From NCBI GenBank assembly GCA_947493705.1, contig CANLSH010000007.1:1-43302 (forward strand): a stretch of 43,302 nt of DNA. The letters are read 5' to 3'. The DNA is from an uncultured Arachnia sp. (GTDB lineage: Bacteria > Actinomycetota > Actinomycetes > Propionibacteriales > Propionibacteriaceae). The notes beneath the pieces are model-generated. The model did no database searches and had not been told where the DNA came from. It saw nothing but the letters and a program-made list of their open reading frames with translations. Shown in pieces: positions 27,617 to 36,487 of the stretch; positions within the stretch are counted from its first letter, which is position 1, and each line of letters starts with the position of its first letter. The translations under genes were made by a program, and so were the position numbers.

Positions 27617-29209
27617 TCAGCCATCGACTCGCTGAAGCAGCGGCGGGCTACCCGGCGGCAATTCGCCATCCTCGCTGGGCCAGATGACAACGGCGCTGGC
27701 CCCAACTTCAGCGAGCTGTGCCTCCGTTTCCGACCGTGGGGCGCTTGGATCAATCAGGCCGGCGTAGGGAACGCCGACGAGGAAGGCCAGTAGCTGACTA
27801 CGACTCCAGTCCGAGGCCCCTGCGATCGAGCCCGACAGCGGTTCACCCTGGCGGATCTGATCGGCGAGCAGCCACACGTCACGGTGGGTGTTCCAGAGCC
27901 CGAAGGCGACCGGAGCGAGCCCAACCGCAATCACCGTCAGCCACAGCGCCGCGGCGCCACGAGCCACCCAGAGCCAACCGACGCCGCGCACCAGTCGGGG
28001 TTGCAACCAGCGGGTGACTGCGTCGAGCCCGACGGCCGCAGCGGGCAGCAACGCCAACATCGGGAACCACAGATAGCGCTCGATGACGATCAACAGCGCC
28101 ATCCCTGCGGCAAATCCGGCGCCCGCCAGCACCGAACCAAGTGCCACCGTGCGCTCCCGTGGATGCAAGCGCAGGCTGACCACTATTCCCACCACCGCCA
28201 GAATCCCGACCGGTGTCCAGCGTCGTAGCAGCGATCCTGCAGCCACTCGCGCCTGGGCGATCGTGTTCTCGAGGCGATTGTTACCGGAGGGTGATGGCGC
28301 CGCATCCACCTCCGGAGAATCGCTGAACACGGTCAGATCCTCGGGATGCTCCCAGGGGGTGAACGTGCCCTCGGGCGGGGCGTACAGACCGGGGAAGCTC
28401 AACGGATTTCCCCAGGATCCGGGGCTCACCAATGTGGCGTTGAATTCTCCGGCGGCCGAGATGCTCACGTGCCCGGTCTGAGCGCTGACGACGGCGACCC
28501 AGGGACCGGCGGTGAGCGCCAGAGCCACAACGGCGCCAGCAATCATCCGCAGCGTTCCCCGGGAGGAGCCGCGTTCGCTGATCAGCCTCAGAATGAGCAC
28601 CATCACCAACAGGGCACCGACGTAGGGCAGCGCCACAGCCTTGGCCAGGTACGCAAGGCCACCGAGGACGCCAACAAGCAGACCCGCGCGAATGCTTGCG
28701 CCCGCCAACGCCAAGCTGAGGCATCCAAGGATGAGCGGTATGAACACCACGTCGGGATGAACACCGAGACCGGACGCGGTGCCCATGAGCAACGCTCCCG
28801 CCGTCGTTGCTAGTCCGGCAGCGTTGGAACTGGCACCGGTCCGTAGGCAGAGCCGCCGAAGGACCGGCATCGTGACCAACGCACCAAACAGCAGCACGAG
28901 CCGCAACGCCATGAACTCCTGCACCCCCAGGGCAACCAATGGCGCAGCCAACACTGGAAACAGCGGGCTCCAGTAGGCCAGAACGGCCTCGCTGAAGTCC
29001 CCCTGCGCGATCCGTCGCGCCATGACGGCGTAAACACCGCCGTCCGGATTGACGAACCAACGGTTGCCCCAGGTCAACACTGACCAGCCCACAGCGACGA
29101 CGAGGTAGGGCAGGAACGTCAGAAGCGTCGCCACCATACGAAATCGGCCCCGTGAGGTATCCGACAGTCCCGGCGGCCCGTTCTCGCGGGCCGAAACAGA
29201 CGAACTCAT
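27617..29209 (-). CDS. GT-C membrane glycosyltransferase, copy B
   Basis: This is a 530-residue paralogue of copy A with the same helices and order. The first-loop motif is VNPDGGVYAVMARRIAQGD, so the expected catalytic Asp is kept. Identical runs such as LGCLSLALAGASI and TLRMIAGAVVALA alternate with changed loops. Differences lie mainly in helix 1, the loop after the first motif, and the late extracytoplasmic region, where specificity might differ. Its start context, with GGCCG just before ATGA, resembles that of copy A. It follows the GT2 gene by 64 bases. Confidence 0.85.
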   Translation of the reverse strand: MSSSVSARENGPPGLSDTSRGRFRMVATLLTFLPYLVVAVGWSVLTWGNRWFVNPDGGVYAVMARRIAQGDFSEAVLAYWSPLFPVLAAPLVALGVQEFMALRLVLLFGALVTMPVLRRLCLRTGASSNAAGLATTAGALLMGTASGLGVHPDVVFIPLILGCLSLALAGASIRAGLLVGVLGGLAYLAKAVALPYVGALLVMVLILRLISERGSSRGTLRMIAGAVVALALTAGPWVAVVSAQTGHVSISAAGEFNATLVSPGSWGNPLSFPGLYAPPEGTFTPWEHPEDLTVFSDSPEVDAAPSPSGNNRLENTIAQARVAAGSLLRRWTPVGILAVVGIVVSLRLHPRERTVALGSVLAGAGFAAGMALLIVIERYLWFPMLALLPAAAVGLDAVTRWLQPRLVRGVGWLWVARGAAALWLTVIAVGLAPVAFGLWNTHRDVWLLADQIRQGEPLSGSIAGASDWSRSQLLAFLVGVPYAGLIDPSAPRSETEAQLAEVGASAVVIWPSEDGELPPGSPPLLQRVDG

Positions 29210-29273
29210 CGGCCAGCGCTCGGCAGGATAATCATATTCAGCAGACTAGTGTCTGCTTCTTCCGCGCAACCTC

Positions 29274-30173
29274 TCACGCGGCCGTATGTTTCTGACGGGA
29301 TGGAACCCGGATGAGCAGGGTGCGCAGCATCCCCCACCCTGTTGCCATCTGTGAGAGCAACAACCGTGCCGACATCATGACGGCACTCGGAATCGGCCGG
29401 CTCCGGAATGGATCACTCAGCAACGACACGTAGGAGCCCAGCGTCCAAGGCGCACTGCCCCCGGGACGACGATGAACCTGGCGGGCGGCCGCTCCGTAGT
29501 TGGCGTGTTGGCGCCAGAACGACACGGCGGTGAGGTGGTGCTCATGGCGGACCACCGCATTCTCAACGAGGACAATCTGACCTCCGCGGCTGCGCCAACC
29601 GTCGCAAAAAGCCCGATCCTCCCCCGCCGCGGTGGGGAAGTCCTCGTCGTAGCCCCCTGACTCAATGAACAGATCTCGTCGAACCGCCAGATTGCACGTC
29701 GGCAAAAATCCACCGTCGGTGGCGGCAATGACGCGATCCACCAACATCTGGGTTGCCTCGGCCCACTGATTCCGCGGTAGCGCGTTCACCGTCCGGCCGC
29801 CCACCAACGCCTTCGGGTTTGCAGCCAATCCTGCCTCCAGATCTGAGAGCCACTGCGGCTCCGGGCGACAATCGTCATCGGTGAACGCCAACCACTGACC
29901 GCGCGCAGCCCGCGCACCGGTGTTGCGGGCGGCCGCCGGCCCCTGGTTCGCCTGCCGGATGACCCGCACTTCGATCCCACCGGGCACACTCTGCGCTACC
30001 GGGGCGGCCGGGCGTTCGCCCCCGTCGTCGACAACGACGATCTCGATGGCTTCGTCCTGGCACAACTGCTGCAACGCAGCCAGGCAGCGGCGCAGTTGAT
30101 CCGGGCGGTTGTAGCTGGGCACAATGACGCTCCATGCCACTCCGCCGCCTTTGTCGTCCGGCTCGTTCACCAC
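29274..30173 (-). CDS. Family 2 glycosyltransferase (left arm)
   Basis: This is a 299-residue GT-A fold transferase acting at the cytoplasmic face. It has WSVIVPSYNRPDQLRRCLAA, the metal-binding DDD (99-101) in AFTDDDCRP, GPAAARNTGA, and the likely base region AGEDRAFCDGW (183-193). The start is one of two adjacent GTG codons at 30173 and 30170; the second gives a GTGA overlap with the amidohydrolase stop. No membrane helix is evident. The donor sugar is unknown. Confidence 0.88.
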   Translation of the reverse strand: MVNEPDDKGGGVAWSVIVPSYNRPDQLRRCLAALQQLCQDEAIEIVVVDDGGERPAAPVAQSVPGGIEVRVIRQANQGPAAARNTGARAARGQWLAFTDDDCRPEPQWLSDLEAGLAANPKALVGGRTVNALPRNQWAEATQMLVDRVIAATDGGFLPTCNLAVRRDLFIESGGYDEDFPTAAGEDRAFCDGWRSRGGQIVLVENAVVRHEHHLTAVSFWRQHANYGAAARQVHRRPGGSAPWTLGSYVSLLSDPFRSRPIPSAVMMSARLLLSQMATGWGMLRTLLIRVPSRQKHTAA

Positions 30174-31042
30174 TGCAGCACCCGCTCCGCGTTGGCCGAA
30201 CCAATCAGTTTCAACGTTTCGTCGTCACCGACAGCAGCCGCCACCTGACGCCAGGCCACCAGCGGGTGCATCAAAGGGGCACAAGAGCCGAACAGAACCT
30301 TCTCGGGTACTGAGCGAGCGGCCTCGGCGATGAACTCGGCCAGCCAGGTGCCGGAGGTGGAGAGGTAGACACGCTTGTGGCGCCGGGCCAGATCGAGAGC
30401 GTCGGCGAATTCGGGGGCGCTGGCGGGGTACGCACCCAGGTGCGCCAGGATCACCGGCCCGCTGACCTCACCAATGACGTGTCGCTCCAACACGCTGGGC
30501 GGCATGCGTTCGCCGCCGTGCACCACGATGGGCAGGCCGAGCTCGGAGATCGCGGCGAGGGCGTTCGCGGACGGGAAGCCGTCGACGTGGGGCAGCAGGT
30601 TGACCCCGTCGAAGCCGCGCAGCGCGGTGACGAAGTCCGGCGTCGAGGCGTCCGCGCCGAGCGGCACGCCGTCGAGGAGCAGATTTGGCGAGGGGGCGCT
30701 CCGACGCGACCGCGCCAGCGATCGCACCTGATGCAGCGATAGCGGCCACAGGGCGGCCCGGTTCACGGCCATCACGCCACCGAGCCGGGCAAAGCGACGC
30801 AGCCGTCTCGTGCCGGTCTCCACCGTCTTCAGTATGGCGTCGTTGGCGTGGGCGTAGCCCCCTTCGCGCCGGGGCGGGAACACTGCGGCACAGCGAATCC
30901 CTGCATCCTCCGCGAGCTTCGAGAACTCATCCGTTCGGAGCCCGGGACCGTCATCGGCCGCAAGATGGACGTGCACGTCCACGAGTCCTCCGGCGGGCGA
31001 CGCGGCGACGTCGGTGCGCAGCAGATGGGTGGGCATAGTCAT
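30167..31042 (-). CDS. Amidohydrolase-family TIM barrel, active site altered (left arm)
   Basis: This is a 291-residue protein of the amidohydrolase 2 (COG2159-like) family. His24 and His26 (DVHVHL), His175 (VVHGG) and His201 (LAHLGAY) are kept. The family Lys is replaced by Asn148 (GVNLLPHVDG), and the metal-binding Asp is Cys254 (FGSCAPL, codon TGT). The right-arm paralogue has Lys and Asp at these places. It may have lost metal catalysis, gained a different chemistry, or be a structural partner. ATGA overlap with the upstream GT4, GTGA with the downstream GT2. Confidence 0.85.
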   Translation of the reverse strand: MTMPTHLLRTDVAASPAGGLVDVHVHLAADDGPGLRTDEFSKLAEDAGIRCAAVFPPRREGGYAHANDAILKTVETGTRRLRRFARLGGVMAVNRAALWPLSLHQVRSLARSRRSAPSPNLLLDGVPLGADASTPDFVTALRGFDGVNLLPHVDGFPSANALAAISELGLPIVVHGGERMPPSVLERHVIGEVSGPVILAHLGAYPASAPEFADALDLARRHKRVYLSTSGTWLAEFIAEAARSVPEKVLFGSCAPLMHPLVAWRQVAAAVGDDETLKLIGSANAERVLQW

Positions 31043-32325
31043 TTCGTCTCGTTCCGCGTTTGTTCGGCGGTGGTTTCTCGCTCGGGGAGCAGCCCCATCT
31101 GAGCGTAAGCCCGCCGGTGACCGTCAATTGCGGAGCGCCAGGTGCCTGCTTCGACGGCGTAGGTCCGGGCCCGTTCGCCCAGTTCCTCGCGTCGTTTCGG
31201 GTTCTCGACCAATTCGGTCAAGCCAGCCTGCAACGCGCCCCGGTCCTCGGCCGGCACCAGGAGCCCCCGCTCGTCGGAGAGCAGCTCGGTGATATCACCG
31301 ACGGCACTCCCCAGACAGGCCCGGCCCGAAGCAAGCCCCTCCAGCAGCTTGAGCGGGCCGGCGTAGCGCGTCACCACGGCGTCACGACGCGGCAACACCA
31401 TGACATCGAGGAGGCGGTAGTGCTCGTTCATGTCGGCCGCCGCGACCCGTCCGGTGAAGACGCACGGCACCCCAAGCCTCTCCGCCCGCCGTTCCAACCG
31501 GCCACGCTCCGGACCGTCACCCATCAACAGCACCTTCACTTCCGGATGGGTTATTGCGCACTCAGCAGCGGCGCGTAGGAGCAGATCCAAACCTTCGTAG
31601 CGCAGCATCGTCGAGGTGGTCCCCACCACCGTGGCGCCAGCGAGCCCGTAGCGCTGCACCAGGCCAGGATTGGCCGGACCGGGAGAAAAGCGCTCCGGAT
31701 CACACCCGTTCGCTGCGACGATCACCCGGCCCCTGGCGCCCGGAACCTCTCGCTCCAGCAATTCGGCGAGCGACGGGCCGGCCGCCACGATGGCGTCAGC
31801 GCTGGCCAGATGGCCCTCGAAAATGGTCCGCAACCGTGTTTCCAGCAGACGCCGGGCGGATGACAGGGGAACGCGGGCGGTCTGGGCGGTGACGGCCCCA
31901 GCCAGGTCGAAACGCACTTCCGCCACCAGCGGCAGCCCCCGGTGGCGGGCGGCCTCGGCGGCCGCAGCCCCGATGCCCGAGGACCAGTGTGCGTGCACGA
32001 CATCGGCGCCCAGCTCATCGATCGCCTGCTCGATGCTGTGTCGAAGACCGTCGCGATCGACGGCAAAACCGCGCACTTTGCGCATCAGGCGTTCACGGTC
32101 GGAGGGCACACACACCCGGACCCGACCCCCGAAGTCCGCCCCGGCGACCACCGGGTCCACCGAGCCGTCACCGTAGACGAATTGCCGCGAACTCACCAGA
32201 ATCCGGGGATCAATGTCCGGGACGCTCTCCTGGGCGGCGATGAGCTCCCCGCTGCGCATCGTGTAGCCGGTGGTGACTGGTGCCCAGCTCTCCAGCACGT
32301 GCAGGACTCGAACGGGCCCGGTCAC
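31039..32325 (-). CDS. Family 4 glycosyltransferase (left arm)
   Basis: This is a 428-residue GT-B fold transferase. The N-terminus VRVLHVLESWAPVTTGYTMR resembles the exosortase-associated GT4 group, and the right-arm GT4 has the same GYTxRS feature. The donor-binding domain has LKLLEGLASGRACLGSAVGD. I choose the GTG at 32325, which overlaps the deacetylase stop in GTGA; the open frame extends 27 codons further without support. The next gene is the amidohydrolase, joined by ATGA, the same order as in the right arm. Confidence 0.88.
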   Translation of the reverse strand: MTGPVRVLHVLESWAPVTTGYTMRSGELIAAQESVPDIDPRILVSSRQFVYGDGSVDPVVAGADFGGRVRVCVPSDRERLMRKVRGFAVDRDGLRHSIEQAIDELGADVVHAHWSSGIGAAAAEAARHRGLPLVAEVRFDLAGAVTAQTARVPLSSARRLLETRLRTIFEGHLASADAIVAAGPSLAELLEREVPGARGRVIVAANGCDPERFSPGPANPGLVQRYGLAGATVVGTTSTMLRYEGLDLLLRAAAECAITHPEVKVLLMGDGPERGRLERRAERLGVPCVFTGRVAAADMNEHYRLLDVMVLPRRDAVVTRYAGPLKLLEGLASGRACLGSAVGDITELLSDERGLLVPAEDRGALQAGLTELVENPKRREELGERARTYAVEAGTWRSAIDGHRRAYAQMGLLPERETTAEQTRNETK

Positions 32326-33332
32326 GCGGAAACGCCTGTCCGCCCCGGCGAGGTGGCCAGTCCCCGGTACACCTCGGCGATGTCGGCCATCGATTCGAGC
32401 TCCCAACCGCTGCGCATCGCATGTTGCACCATCCGCTCGAAGGCGGCCTCGGTATCGGCGTCACGCAGTAGATCGTGCGGGTCGAAATAGACCACCGCGA
32501 GCCCATCGGCGGCGCGTTGGGTCAGCATCCGTGTCCACAATGCCTCCCACTCGACGAGCGAGTGCATACCCGAGCCCTGCCCACCCCCCTCGCGGATGCC
32601 ATGCCAGGAGCAGAATGGCGACCAGCGGTGGGAGGGACATGCAGTCAGGGGCAGCTGCAGCACCTCGACGCGATCATCGACCTCGGTGGCGGAGAGCTGC
32701 TGTCCCCACGTCTGGTCGGCAGCGCTCGGGAAGTACGGCTCAGCTCCCAACGGTGAGGTGTTGGCCAGCACAGAGGACAGGTAGCGGATCTCGTCGAACT
32801 CGCTCAGCACACTCAACATCTTGTGCGTGTCCTTGAAGTGCGGGGTGCGAAACCCGACGGGACGGATTCCAAGCCGCTCTTCGTACACCTGCTGGGCCTG
32901 GCCGATCTCCTCGCGGATGCGTGACGTTGTGAGGTTCCAGAACTCCTCGTCCGGGTTGAGGACCGGATTGTCCGGGTGCGTCATGGAATGGTTGACGATC
33001 TCGTGACCGGCGGCCAACGCGTACGCGTACGGTCCGGGATCAACTTCAACGAGCGCGCCCACCGCGGCCACGCTCAGCGGCGCCCCACAGCGACCCATGA
33101 GGTCAACGAGCCGGACCAGCACGTCGGTGTCCTTCTGGTAATCCAGATCGACCGTAATAGCGAGCCGGTTGACGGTGTCCGGTCGGGCCGCCGGCGCACT
33201 CGGCAACGCCCCCCACAGGGAGCGACGCACCAGTTCACCCGAGAGGCGCCGGTGGCCGGGCAACACCGCGTCGGCGGCGTTGATCAAGGTCTGGATCGGA
33301 GCGCGGACGGAGCTGCGGTAACTGTTCCTCAC
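32322..33332 (-). CDS. Polysaccharide deacetylase family protein (NodB-like)
   Basis: This is a 336-residue protein with a NodB-type metal-dependent deacetylase core. Motifs are ITVDLDYQKDTD (first motif region), NHSMTHPD with the HxxxH metal ligands, and GFRTPHFKDTH. It has no clear signal peptide, so it may act in the cytoplasm on a lipid-linked sugar. It probably removes an acetyl group. The GTG start at 33332 has GGAG five bases upstream. It is the first gene of the left arm. Confidence 0.85.
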   Translation of the reverse strand: MRNSYRSSVRAPIQTLINAADAVLPGHRRLSGELVRRSLWGALPSAPAARPDTVNRLAITVDLDYQKDTDVLVRLVDLMGRCGAPLSVAAVGALVEVDPGPYAYALAAGHEIVNHSMTHPDNPVLNPDEEFWNLTTSRIREEIGQAQQVYEERLGIRPVGFRTPHFKDTHKMLSVLSEFDEIRYLSSVLANTSPLGAEPYFPSAADQTWGQQLSATEVDDRVEVLQLPLTACPSHRWSPFCSWHGIREGGGQGSGMHSLVEWEALWTRMLTQRAADGLAVVYFDPHDLLRDADTEAAFERMVQHAMRSGWELESMADIAEVYRGLATSPGRTGVSA

Positions 33333-33608
33333 AAGCGCTCCACCCCGTCGGCATTGACGACGAGTGCCAGGCTCTGACGGACTTCGTACGGGGACGGGAT
33401 TACCCGCAGGACGGTAAGCACGCAGCGACACTCGCAGACTGTGATTGGCAGACGATCGGTGAAAATCACGCTACACGATCAAGTAGATCCATCCGAGCAG
33501 GACGGGCCTGCGGGACCCGCCAAATATGGCTGCGCCACGCAACGGCGATATATTGCTACCGTCGTAGAACGAAACATCCCGAAGACCTCAAGCGGCCGAT
33601 TTCAGGCC
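33333..33608. promoter_or_regulatory. Divergent intergenic region of the glycan locus
   Basis: The two arms are transcribed away from this 276-base gap, so promoters for both must lie here. A TATATT at 33549-33554 could be a plus-strand -10 element, but I find no good -35. No clear operator palindrome is seen. The A+T content is higher than in the flanking genes. Confidence 0.5.
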
Positions 33609-34712
33609 ATGATTGGCCACCACATGTCCCCCACGCCCGCGTTGGCGATCATCGTTCCCGCCCATCGCGGAGGGTCGATCCTCCAAGCCTGCCTGACGGC
33701 GGTCGCCTCCCAGACGCAGGCGCCCGCGGAGTTCGTCGTGGTCGCTGATGGACCGAAGGCTGGGGCGGACCCGGAACTCTCGGAAGCAGTCCGCGCGGCC
33801 GGTGCACGCCTGGTGGTGCAACCGTTCCAGGGGGGACCCGCCGCCGCGCGCAACACCGGGGTGGCGTCCACCACGTCACCGGTGCTGTTCTTCGTCGATT
33901 CCGACGTGGTTCTCGCGTCCAACGCCTGCGAGCGGGCATGGGCCGGGGTGGGTGCACGGGAGGCCACGGCGGACGCAGTCTTCGGTTCATACGACGAATC
34001 CCCCGGCGATCCCGGTTTCATCAGTCAGTACAAGAACTTGGTCCACCACCTCGTGCATCAACGGGCAGCAACCCGGGCGCACAGTTTCTGGGGAGCGTGC
34101 GGTGTGGTGCGGCGCAGTGCCTTCGCCGCCGTCGGGGGTTTCGACGAGTCCTACGCCCGTCCCTGTATCGAGGACATCGAATTGGGCTACCGGCTCGGAT
34201 CAGCCGGCTACCGCGTGCACATCGATCCCCTGCTGCAGGTCACCCATCTGAAGGAATGGACGGCGAAGGGGTTGCTGCACACCGATCTCCTTGACCGGGC
34301 GGTGCCCTGGACGAAGCTCATTCTGCGCTCCCGAACCCTGCTGGACGATCTGGGCACCGAACCCGTCGCGCGCGCCCAACTCGTCCTCACCGCTGCTGGC
34401 GCAGCAGCGCTGGCGAGCACACCTCGGTTCGGCCGGTGGGCCCTTCTCGGCGCGGTGGCCAGCCTCGCCTCGGCGGTGGCTCTCGACGCGCCACTCCTGC
34501 GGGGCCTGGCCAGGCTGCGGGGCGTGGGGTTCGCCGCACGATCCGTGCCGTGGCGGTTGGCCCACTACGGGGTTTCCATCGCTGGTCTGATCATGGGTAC
34601 GACTTCGGTGGCCGCAGAGCGAGCGGGTCTGCGTCAACCTCCCCGGGCGCGGCTGCGTCCCACTGAGGATCTGGCCGCCAGCGCCCCAGCAAGCCAGGGG
34701 ACGCGCGGATGA
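33609..34712 (+). CDS. Family 2 glycosyltransferase (right arm)
   Basis: This is a 367-residue GT-A fold transferase. It has LAIIVPAHRGGSILQACLTA, GPAAARNTGVA, the DSD metal motif (97-99) and IEDIELGYRL (187-196). After about residue 260 there are two or three hydrophobic segments (LVLTAAGAAALAS, LLGAVASLASAVAL) that may attach it to the membrane. The start is uncertain: ATG at 33609 or 33624; the open frame extends back to 33441. ATGA overlaps the ABC gene. Confidence 0.85.
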   Translation: MIGHHMSPTPALAIIVPAHRGGSILQACLTAVASQTQAPAEFVVVADGPKAGADPELSEAVRAAGARLVVQPFQGGPAAARNTGVASTTSPVLFFVDSDVVLASNACERAWAGVGAREATADAVFGSYDESPGDPGFISQYKNLVHHLVHQRAATRAHSFWGACGVVRRSAFAAVGGFDESYARPCIEDIELGYRLGSAGYRVHIDPLLQVTHLKEWTAKGLLHTDLLDRAVPWTKLILRSRTLLDDLGTEPVARAQLVLTAAGAAALASTPRFGRWALLGAVASLASAVALDAPLLRGLARLRGVGFAARSVPWRLAHYGVSIAGLIMGTTSVAAERAGLRQPPRARLRPTEDLAASAPASQGTRG

Positions 34713-36487
34713 GCGCGCGCGGAATTGATCGCGACATACTGATCGCCGACAGCGCCCGGGCGAGCGACACCCTCGGCAGCGCGCGCCGACTGCTGGAGGA
34801 GCTGCCGGGCGGTCGGCGCTCGATCCTCCTTTTGATAACGCTGACCCTGGCCGAGGTGGCAGTCCAGGTCATCGTTGCTCTGGCAGCTCGCCAACTTCTC
34901 ATCACCGTCAGCGAACCGGCCCGGGGGTTCCCGATCTGGACCACGGTGGCCGCTGTCCTGGCGACTGGGTTGACGTTCGTCGTCGTCCGGGCGCGGCACC
35001 GCAGGCAGGAAACCCTGGCGGTTGGGGCACGAGAGAGGGCTGTCAATCGGCTCTCCCACCACCTGCACGATGCCGACATCGAAGATCTCACCGCCACGCC
35101 CATGGCCGGGCTGCGGGAGGTCCTGATGACCGACATCGATTTCGCCTACCGCTTTCTGCTGGAATCGGTGAGCCAGCTGACCGTGCTGATCGCCTGGGTG
35201 GTGGCCGCCCTGGCCGTCACCGCCTGGCTGTCCCCGCCGTTGATGATCGTGCTGATCGTGCTCGGCCTGATCGTCGCGCTGGCCATCCTCACGTCGGTCC
35301 GCCGCCATCTGGCATTGACACTGCAGCGCTTCGCCCGGCTCTCAGCTGTTTCGCAGCGAGGCCGTGACGTCGTCGAGGTGGAACGCGTGATCGTCGCCCG
35401 CCAGTTCGGCCTCGGTGATCTGTTCGTCCGACGCTTCCTCGGAGCGCATCGCGAGTTCGCCGAGACCGCCCGCGCCCAAGGAGTCATCACAGCCTCCATG
35501 CGCGCCACCATCTCCAGCCTCGGTGCGCTGGTCCTCCTGGCGGTGGTCCTGACCGGCGGCCTCCTCGTGGTGCAGTCCGGGCTGCAGATCGGCTCCCTGG
35601 TGGCAATCCTGTTCGTCCTCGGCCAACTCCTGGCGGCCGTTGCCGCTCTCGGTGACTACGCCGCCGGACTGGCCGAGACCGCCACGGCGGGGCGCCGGCT
35701 CATGGCGTTCTGGGACAACCCCCACGCCAGCGCTCCACTGCCGCAACGCACACCCGAGGACATCATCACGACCGTGCAGGCCGTCGACCTGGGGTTCGCG
35801 TATTCCGGCGAGCCTCCGACGCTTGCGGAGGTGAGCCTGCGTCTCGAGCGCGGTCGCCCCGCCGCACTGACCGCCGCGACTGGAGCGGGTAAATCGACGC
35901 TGGCCATGCTGCTGGCCGGGGTCCTGACCCCGAGCAACGGCCGCGTGGACATCCTCGGGGGCGCCGACGGGGTCCGCTCCACGGCCGACATCCACCCCGG
36001 CCGGATTCTGTACGTGGGGAGCAAGCCAGTGCTGGTGGCCGGATCAGTGCTGGACAATTTGCTGCTCGACAGCGATCCGACGAGCGACTTCGACAGCACT
36101 GCCGAGCACAGCGAGGCCGAGCTGGCCGAGATATCCGACTTCGTCCTCCAGGTGACCGGTGGCATGCTGCCGTTCGCCGTCGACGAGGACGTCGTGGGCC
36201 CCAATGGGACGGGCCTGTCCAGCGGCCAGGCGCAACTCGTCCAGCTGGCAAGGGCAATCCATCGCAACCCGGATGTCATCATTCTGGATGAGGCCACCAG
36301 CTCACTGGACATTGCCACCGAACGAGTCGTCCAGGAACGATTGTTGGACTGGTGCCGGAAGCGCATCACGCTGGTCATCTCCCACCGTGGCTGCCCGTGG
36401 ACCGAATTCGCCGAGGATCAGTGGGGCCTGGTCTCTGTGCCGGGCTCATCCGCCCTCACCATCGCCGATCGAGAGGCCGTTAAATGA
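34709..36487 (+). CDS. ABC exporter-type protein with membrane and ATPase domains
   Basis: This is a 592-residue half-transporter. The membrane domain covers about 1-335 with about six helices; the ATPase covers 350-590. Walker A is AATGAGKST (389-397), where the usual first glycine is Ala389. The Q-loop glutamine appears to be Ser438 (YVGSKPVL). The signature is LSSGQ (503-507), Walker B is VIILDE (523-528) and the H-loop His is 559. It is the only transporter seen in the locus, so it may move the lipid-linked product, possibly as a homodimer. It is tightly coupled on both sides by ATGA overlaps. Confidence 0.88.
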   Translation: MSARGIDRDILIADSARASDTLGSARRLLEELPGGRRSILLLITLTLAEVAVQVIVALAARQLLITVSEPARGFPIWTTVAAVLATGLTFVVVRARHRRQETLAVGARERAVNRLSHHLHDADIEDLTATPMAGLREVLMTDIDFAYRFLLESVSQLTVLIAWVVAALAVTAWLSPPLMIVLIVLGLIVALAILTSVRRHLALTLQRFARLSAVSQRGRDVVEVERVIVARQFGLGDLFVRRFLGAHREFAETARAQGVITASMRATISSLGALVLLAVVLTGGLLVVQSGLQIGSLVAILFVLGQLLAAVAALGDYAAGLAETATAGRRLMAFWDNPHASAPLPQRTPEDIITTVQAVDLGFAYSGEPPTLAEVSLRLERGRPAALTAATGAGKSTLAMLLAGVLTPSNGRVDILGGADGVRSTADIHPGRILYVGSKPVLVAGSVLDNLLLDSDPTSDFDSTAEHSEAELAEISDFVLQVTGGMLPFAVDEDVVGPNGTGLSSGQAQLVQLARAIHRNPDVIILDEATSSLDIATERVVQERLLDWCRKRITLVISHRGCPWTEFAEDQWGLVSVPGSSALTIADREAVK

